Positions 5,373-8,365 of a DNA stretch of 8,365 bases are shown here, piece after piece (the stretch's first letter is position 1; each line of letters begins with the position of its first letter). Both the position numbers and the translations under genes were made by a program. Source of the DNA: Fimbriiglobus sp. (GTDB lineage: Bacteria; Planctomycetota; Planctomycetia; Gemmatales; Gemmataceae); the NCBI GenBank assembly GCA_025352585.1, contig JANXTD010000545.1, forward strand, positions 1-8,365, written 5' to 3'. The notes under the pieces are model-generated. The model had not been told where the DNA came from. It saw nothing but the letters and a program-made list of their open reading frames with translations, and did not search any database.

Positions 5373-7814
5373 TCACTCCGCCAACACGTCGTCGAGCGTG
5401 ATGACGGCCGCCGACTTCGCCCGCGTCGCCGGGTGAGTCAGCATCGCGCCGAAGAGCAGTCGGCGCGTCTCGCCGACTTGCGTGAGCGTCGGCGTCGAGA
5501 AGACTTGCAGCTCGCGGCCGAGGTCAATCGCCAAGTCGCGGGTCCAGAGGATCGCGCCGTCGGCCGGGTCGAGCGCGACCGCGACCCCGGCCGTCGTGAC
5601 CGCGTAGACCGCCAGCGGCAGCGCCCCGCCGGCGTAGGCCGCGACGACCGGGCCGGCCGTGAAGCTCGCGCCGCAACGCCGCTGCCAGCGCAACTTCCCC
5701 GTGGCGCGGTCGAGGGCGTAGAGCGTGCCGTCGCGGCTGGCGGCGTAGACGGTGCGGCGGTCGGCGCTCAGCGCGGTGTGGACCGACTTCGGCGTGTCGA
5801 ACTGCCAGGCGACTTTGCCGGTCGCCGCGTCGAGGGCGACGACCGCGCCGCCGGGGGTCTCTTCCGGCGGCAAGCCCTCGTCGGGTTCGTGGGTCAAGTC
5901 GTCGGACAGGTTGCCGGTGCCGAGGCCGAACGCGACGAGCTTGCCGCAGACCAGCGGTGCCCCGAAGGAGCGGTGCGGGGCCGGCGTCCGCCAGAGTTCC
6001 TTCCCGGTGACGGCGTGGATCGCCAGCAGGCAGCGGGTGCGGTAGCCGCTGCCGACGAACAGCCGGTCGCCGCTGAGCGCCGGGTCGGTGTCGATGTGCA
6101 GCTTCGTCTCCGGGCCGCCGTGCAGGTGCCAGCGCTCGGCCCCGGTCTTGGCGTCCACCGCGTACACCCCGTCGTCGCCGGCGGGGAAGATCACGGCACC
6201 GTTGGCGATCACCGCCGCGCCCTCGGTGTGGCTCGTCGTCTCGAACGGCTTCGGCCACGCCGGCAACCCCGTCGCCGCGTCGAGGGCGAAGAGCCGGCGG
6301 GCGTTGTCGCTGTGCAGCCCTTCGCCGCTGAACACCACCCCGCCGTGGACGACCGGCCGGGCGAAGACCGGCTTCAACTGCCCGCCCTCGGTGAACTTCC
6401 AGACCTCGGCCCCGGTGCCCGCATCGACGCAGTAGACCGCGCCGGACTGGCGGAAGCCGGTCGCCTTGGCGGTGCCGAAGTAGAGCCGGCCGTTAACCGC
6501 GTTGACGCCGGAGAGCACCTCGTGGACCTCGGCCGTCTCCCAGAGGATGCGAGCGTTACCGAACGCGACCTTCGCCGCCGCCGCCGCCTCGCCGACGACC
6601 ACCTCGCCCAGCGCGACGCCCGGCACGGCGGGGGCCACCGCGGGCGACTGGAGCAGGAGCACCCCGCCGAAAATCGCCATCGCCCCGAGCGCCACCGTCT
6701 CCGGCGACGCCCCGAGTTGCAGCCCCGGCGCGTCCGACGGCGTGAGCTTGCGGTAACCGGCGTAGACCGCCGCCGCGGCCAGGCCCACGCCGACCGCGGT
6801 GAACTCGCGCCACGGCGACACGACCAGCTCGCCCCGCCCGGCGTACGCCCCGAAGCCGACGAGAACGGCCCCCAGAACCGCGGCGACCGCCGCCAGGACT
6901 TGCAGCGCCCGGCCCGACGGCGGCGCGGTCGCGCCCGGCTCGTCGGCGGCGAGCCGGCGGTAGCGCCGCGCCGACCAGAACGCCCCGGCGAGCGTCACCG
7001 CCAGCAGCAGGACCGCCACCGCGGCGGGGGTGGTGTAGCGCGACGCGGTGAGCCAGCCGGCGTCGCGCAGCCAGTAGTCGAGCAGCGCGATCGTGCTCGT
7101 CGTGCTGGCCGTGGCGAGCAGCGCCCGCCAGCGCGTCAGGACGAACGCCAGCCGCACCGCGAAGGCGGGGAAGATCGCCGCGAGCAGGGCGAGCGGCCCC
7201 AACAGCACGAACGACGGGATCACCGCGAAGAGCGCCGGGCCGCCGACCGCCTGGCACTTCTTCGGCTCCGGCTCGGGCTTGGGGCCGTAGCCGGGCGGCT
7301 CCTTCTCGCCCCACGCCGGGGCCGGCGTCTTCCCGCTCACGACTTCCACGAGGCCCGCCGTCGTGCCGGCGAAGGTGCGCCGCAGGTACGGCTCCGCGTG
7401 CAGCAGCGACCACCGCACCGCCTCGCCGTCGGGCGTCCCCTGGAGTTGCAGCCACGTCCCCTCGCAGAACGCGAAGCAGGTGTAAATCGTCTCGTGCTTC
7501 GACACGAACAGCACCGCCTTGCGCCCGGCGGTGAGCCGCGCCATCAACTCGGGGACTTGCTTCAACTTCGTCGCCTCGCTGTCGCCGGTCATGTTGACCG
7601 CGAGTCGCTCGGCCGGCGGCTTGCCCTTCAAATTCTCGGCGACCTTGAACACGACCGATGGCTTGTCCGGGTCGGCCGCATCGACCGTCGCCAGTACGAT
7701 GACTTCTTCCTGGGCGATCACGTCCTTCAGCGGCAGCGGCTTCTTGATGGCCCCCGACGCGGCGGCCGGCACCAGGACGATCAGGAGGGCGAGGAGCGGT
7801 CGGAGTTGCGGCAT
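5373..7814 (-). CDS. Membrane-anchored PQQ-like beta-propeller repeat protein
   Basis: An 813-residue protein starting at ATG 7814, chosen because it opens with a signal peptide (charged start, LLALLIVLVPAAASGA, about 1-22). Residues about 25-160 form an exported domain of unrecognised type with a CxxxC pair (C113, C117). Residues 194-392 hold about six hydrophobic segments (near 194-222, 225-248, 260-281, 304-325, 336-353 and 373-390). The C-terminal 420-813 is a propeller with seven PQQ-type motifs of the form Y-x-V/L-D-A-x-T-G-x-x-x-W, for example at 459-472, 508-520, 550-562, 658-670 and 698-710. An even helix count would place both end domains outside the cytoplasm. No dehydrogenase active-site residues or cytochrome motif are evident, so a structural, BamB-like or sensing role is as likely as quinoprotein catalysis. 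It lacks a clear Shine-Dalgarno sequence. It precedes the TIGR02996-SUKH gene by 7 nt, suggesting co-transcription. Confidence 0.9.
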   Translation of the reverse strand: MPQLRPLLALLIVLVPAAASGAIKKPLPLKDVIAQEEVIVLATVDAADPDKPSVVFKVAENLKGKPPAERLAVNMTGDSEATKLKQVPELMARLTAGRKAVLFVSKHETIYTCFAFCEGTWLQLQGTPDGEAVRWSLLHAEPYLRRTFAGTTAGLVEVVSGKTPAPAWGEKEPPGYGPKPEPEPKKCQAVGGPALFAVIPSFVLLGPLALLAAIFPAFAVRLAFVLTRWRALLATASTTSTIALLDYWLRDAGWLTASRYTTPAAVAVLLLAVTLAGAFWSARRYRRLAADEPGATAPPSGRALQVLAAVAAVLGAVLVGFGAYAGRGELVVSPWREFTAVGVGLAAAAVYAGYRKLTPSDAPGLQLGASPETVALGAMAIFGGVLLLQSPAVAPAVPGVALGEVVVGEAAAAAKVAFGNARILWETAEVHEVLSGVNAVNGRLYFGTAKATGFRQSGAVYCVDAGTGAEVWKFTEGGQLKPVFARPVVHGGVVFSGEGLHSDNARRLFALDAATGLPAWPKPFETTSHTEGAAVIANGAVIFPAGDDGVYAVDAKTGAERWHLHGGPETKLHIDTDPALSGDRLFVGSGYRTRCLLAIHAVTGKELWRTPAPHRSFGAPLVCGKLVAFGLGTGNLSDDLTHEPDEGLPPEETPGGAVVALDAATGKVAWQFDTPKSVHTALSADRRTVYAASRDGTLYALDRATGKLRWQRRCGASFTAGPVVAAYAGGALPLAVYAVTTAGVAVALDPADGAILWTRDLAIDLGRELQVFSTPTLTQVGETRRLLFGAMLTHPATRAKSAAVITLDDVLAE

Positions 7815-7892
7815 CGGGGAGGCTCGCGGCGGCGGCGGGGTGGGCAAGGCGTATCTTAACAGAGTCCCGCCCGAATGACCCGGAGTCGATCC
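7815..7892. promoter_or_regulatory. Divergent intergenic region with a candidate promoter
   Basis: This 78-nt gap separates two divergently read genes, so it should contain promoters for both. The only A/T-rich patch is GTATCTTAAC at 7851-7860. On the minus strand it reads TAAGAT (7858-7853) and on the plus strand TATCTT (7852-7857); each matches the TATAAT box at four of six positions. I see no convincing -35 box on either strand. The use of this patch as a shared -10 region is inference. Confidence 0.35.
7882..7885 (+). promoter_or_regulatory. Ribosome binding site deciding the start of the plus-strand gene
   Basis: GGAG lies 7 nt before ATG 7893. An in-frame ATG at 7875 has no comparable leader, so 7893 is preferred. 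Confidence 0.6.
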
Positions 7893-8365
7893 ATGTTCCC
7901 GCCGCCGTTCCAAGACATCTCCCCCGTGCTCGTCGTGGTCTACCTGGTTGGCCTGCTGCTCTCGATGGGCGCGGGCATCTGGCTCCTGGTCGTCGGGTTC
8001 AAGGAGCACGTCCTGTGGGGCCTCGCCATGCTCTGCGGCTGCGGCCTCGGCCAGTGGGCGTTCCTGTTCGTCCACTTCAAGAAGGCGTGGAGGCCGATGC
8101 TGCTCCAGCTCACCGGCGTCGCGCTGATGGTCGCGTCGGCGGGGGTCATCGGCACCAAGTTGCAGGCGGCGCAGGCCCAGATGGAGGCGAAGGCGGCCGA
8201 GCAGGAGGCCCAGCGGGCCGCCAAGGCGGCGGCCGAGAGGGACGCCTTCCTCGACGACGTGGCTAACCGCCTTAGGGTGCAGCCCGACCCCGTCGAGCCG
8301 CCCGTCCCCGTCGAGCCGCCCGTCCCCGTCGAGCCGCCGGCCCCGGTCAAGCCGCCGGCCCCCAC
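7893..8365 (+). CDS. Hypothetical membrane protein with coiled coil and PVEPP repeats (partial, 3' end off window)
   Basis: An open frame of 157 codons from ATG 7893 with no stop before the window edge. Residues 11-36, 39-61 and 68-88 are three predicted membrane helices. Residues about 89-118 are Ala/Gln/Glu/Lys-rich (KLQAAQAQMEAK, EQEAQRAAK) and likely form a coiled coil. From residue 131 the chain becomes a proline-rich tail of PVEPPV-type hexapeptides. GGAG 7 nt upstream supports the start, and codon use is strongly GC at third positions like the neighbouring genes. I do not recognise the family. The helices followed by a coiled coil and an extended Pro-rich linker suggest a membrane protein carrying a soluble domain further downstream, but that part is not visible. 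It is divergent from the PQQ-propeller gene and may share its promoter region. Confidence 0.8.
   Translation, partial: MFPPPFQDISPVLVVVYLVGLLLSMGAGIWLLVVGFKEHVLWGLAMLCGCGLGQWAFLFVHFKKAWRPMLLQLTGVALMVASAGVIGTKLQAAQAQMEAKAAEQEAQRAAKAAAERDAFLDDVANRLRVQPDPVEPPVPVEPPVPVEPPAPVKPPAP
8289..8365 (+). repeat. 18-nt in-frame tandem repeat encoding PVEPPV units
   Basis: Four consecutive 18-nt units (8289-8306, 8307-8324, 8325-8342, 8343-8360) and the start of a fifth. The first two are identical (CCCGTCGAGCCGCCCGTC); the third and fourth diverge (PVEPPA, then PVKPPA). Units stay in frame within the plus-strand membrane protein gene. Such minisatellites commonly vary in copy number by slippage. The total length is unknown because the window ends inside the array. 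Confidence 0.9.

Noticed and set aside
5433..7859. Long open frame of 808 codons on the plus strand opposite the PQQ-propeller gene
   Set aside because: Its product is Arg/Gly/Ala-rich low-complexity sequence with no domain signal, as expected for the antisense frame of a high-GC gene. The minus-strand frame has clear PQQ motifs and a signal peptide.
7815..8075. An 87-residue N-terminal extension of the PQQ-propeller frame up to 8075
   Set aside because: It would bury the signal peptide, reads as charged low-complexity sequence, and overlaps the well-supported divergent plus-strand gene.
7940..8365. Minus-strand frame rich in Gly-Thr/Gly-Ser repeats at its N-terminus
   Set aside because: It is the antisense reading of the PVEPPV tandem repeat and membrane helices of the plus-strand gene, which has a ribosome binding site and sensible protein features.
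1..8365. tRNA, rRNA, transposase, integrase or origin signals
   Set aside because: I read both strands and saw none; all space apart from the short gaps described is taken by the seven genes.

Overview
The window is a very GC-rich bacterial chromosome segment, around 70% G+C by eye. It carries seven protein genes and two clusters of non-coding repeats. The best taxonomic clue is the protein at 4199-5365, whose N-terminus is a TIGR02996 domain ('repeat-companion domain'). That domain is abundant in planctomycetes of the Gemmata group and rare elsewhere. The secreted PQQ-type propeller protein, the FHA-headed histidine kinase and the frequent GTG starts fit the same origin. I infer a planctomycete, probably family Gemmataceae; no rRNA or single-copy marker is present to confirm this.

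Layout. Six genes lie on the minus strand and are read right to left from about 7.8 kb to 0.15 kb. The first pair is a membrane-anchored PQQ-like beta-propeller protein (7814 to 5373) followed 7 nt later by a TIGR02996-SUKH fusion protein (5365 to 4199). Next comes a 115-nt gap (4084-4198) holding most of an 85-nt near-perfect inverted repeat. The second block is very tightly packed: an orphan HflK-like SPFH/band 7 membrane protein (4083 to 3136), a cytosolic FHA-GAF-histidine kinase (3122 to 1446), a DJ-1/PfpI family protein (1449 to 922) and a uronate-dehydrogenase-like SDR (925 to 155). Its junctions are a 13-nt gap, an ATGA overlap and a GTGA overlap, which strongly suggests one transcript. 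Positions 1-141 hold direct and inverted copies of a short GC-rich repeat downstream of the last gene. At the right end a divergent plus-strand gene starts at 7893 and runs off the window. It encodes a three-helix membrane protein with a coiled coil and a proline-rich tail built from an 18-nt tandem repeat.

How the genes may work together. The SPFH-kinase-DJ-1-SDR block looks like a membrane or stress-response operon: a membrane scaffold or protease modulator, a soluble phosphothreonine-reading sensor kinase, and two enzymes linked to carbonyl or redox metabolism. No response regulator, FtsH or HflC is in the window, so this is inference from gene order. The PQQ-propeller/SUKH pair appears to be a separate unit from the block downstream of the hairpin.

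The most unusual items are the following. The hairpin repeat supplies the stop codon and last residues of the SUKH fusion gene. The SUKH fusion itself has a markedly lower-GC central and C-terminal part. The kinase has a non-canonical H-box (SHHIKN). One polypeptide joins an exported domain, a multi-helix membrane domain and a seven-motif PQQ propeller. I saw no known defence, secretion or biosynthetic system, no CRISPR array, no transposase and no RNA gene.
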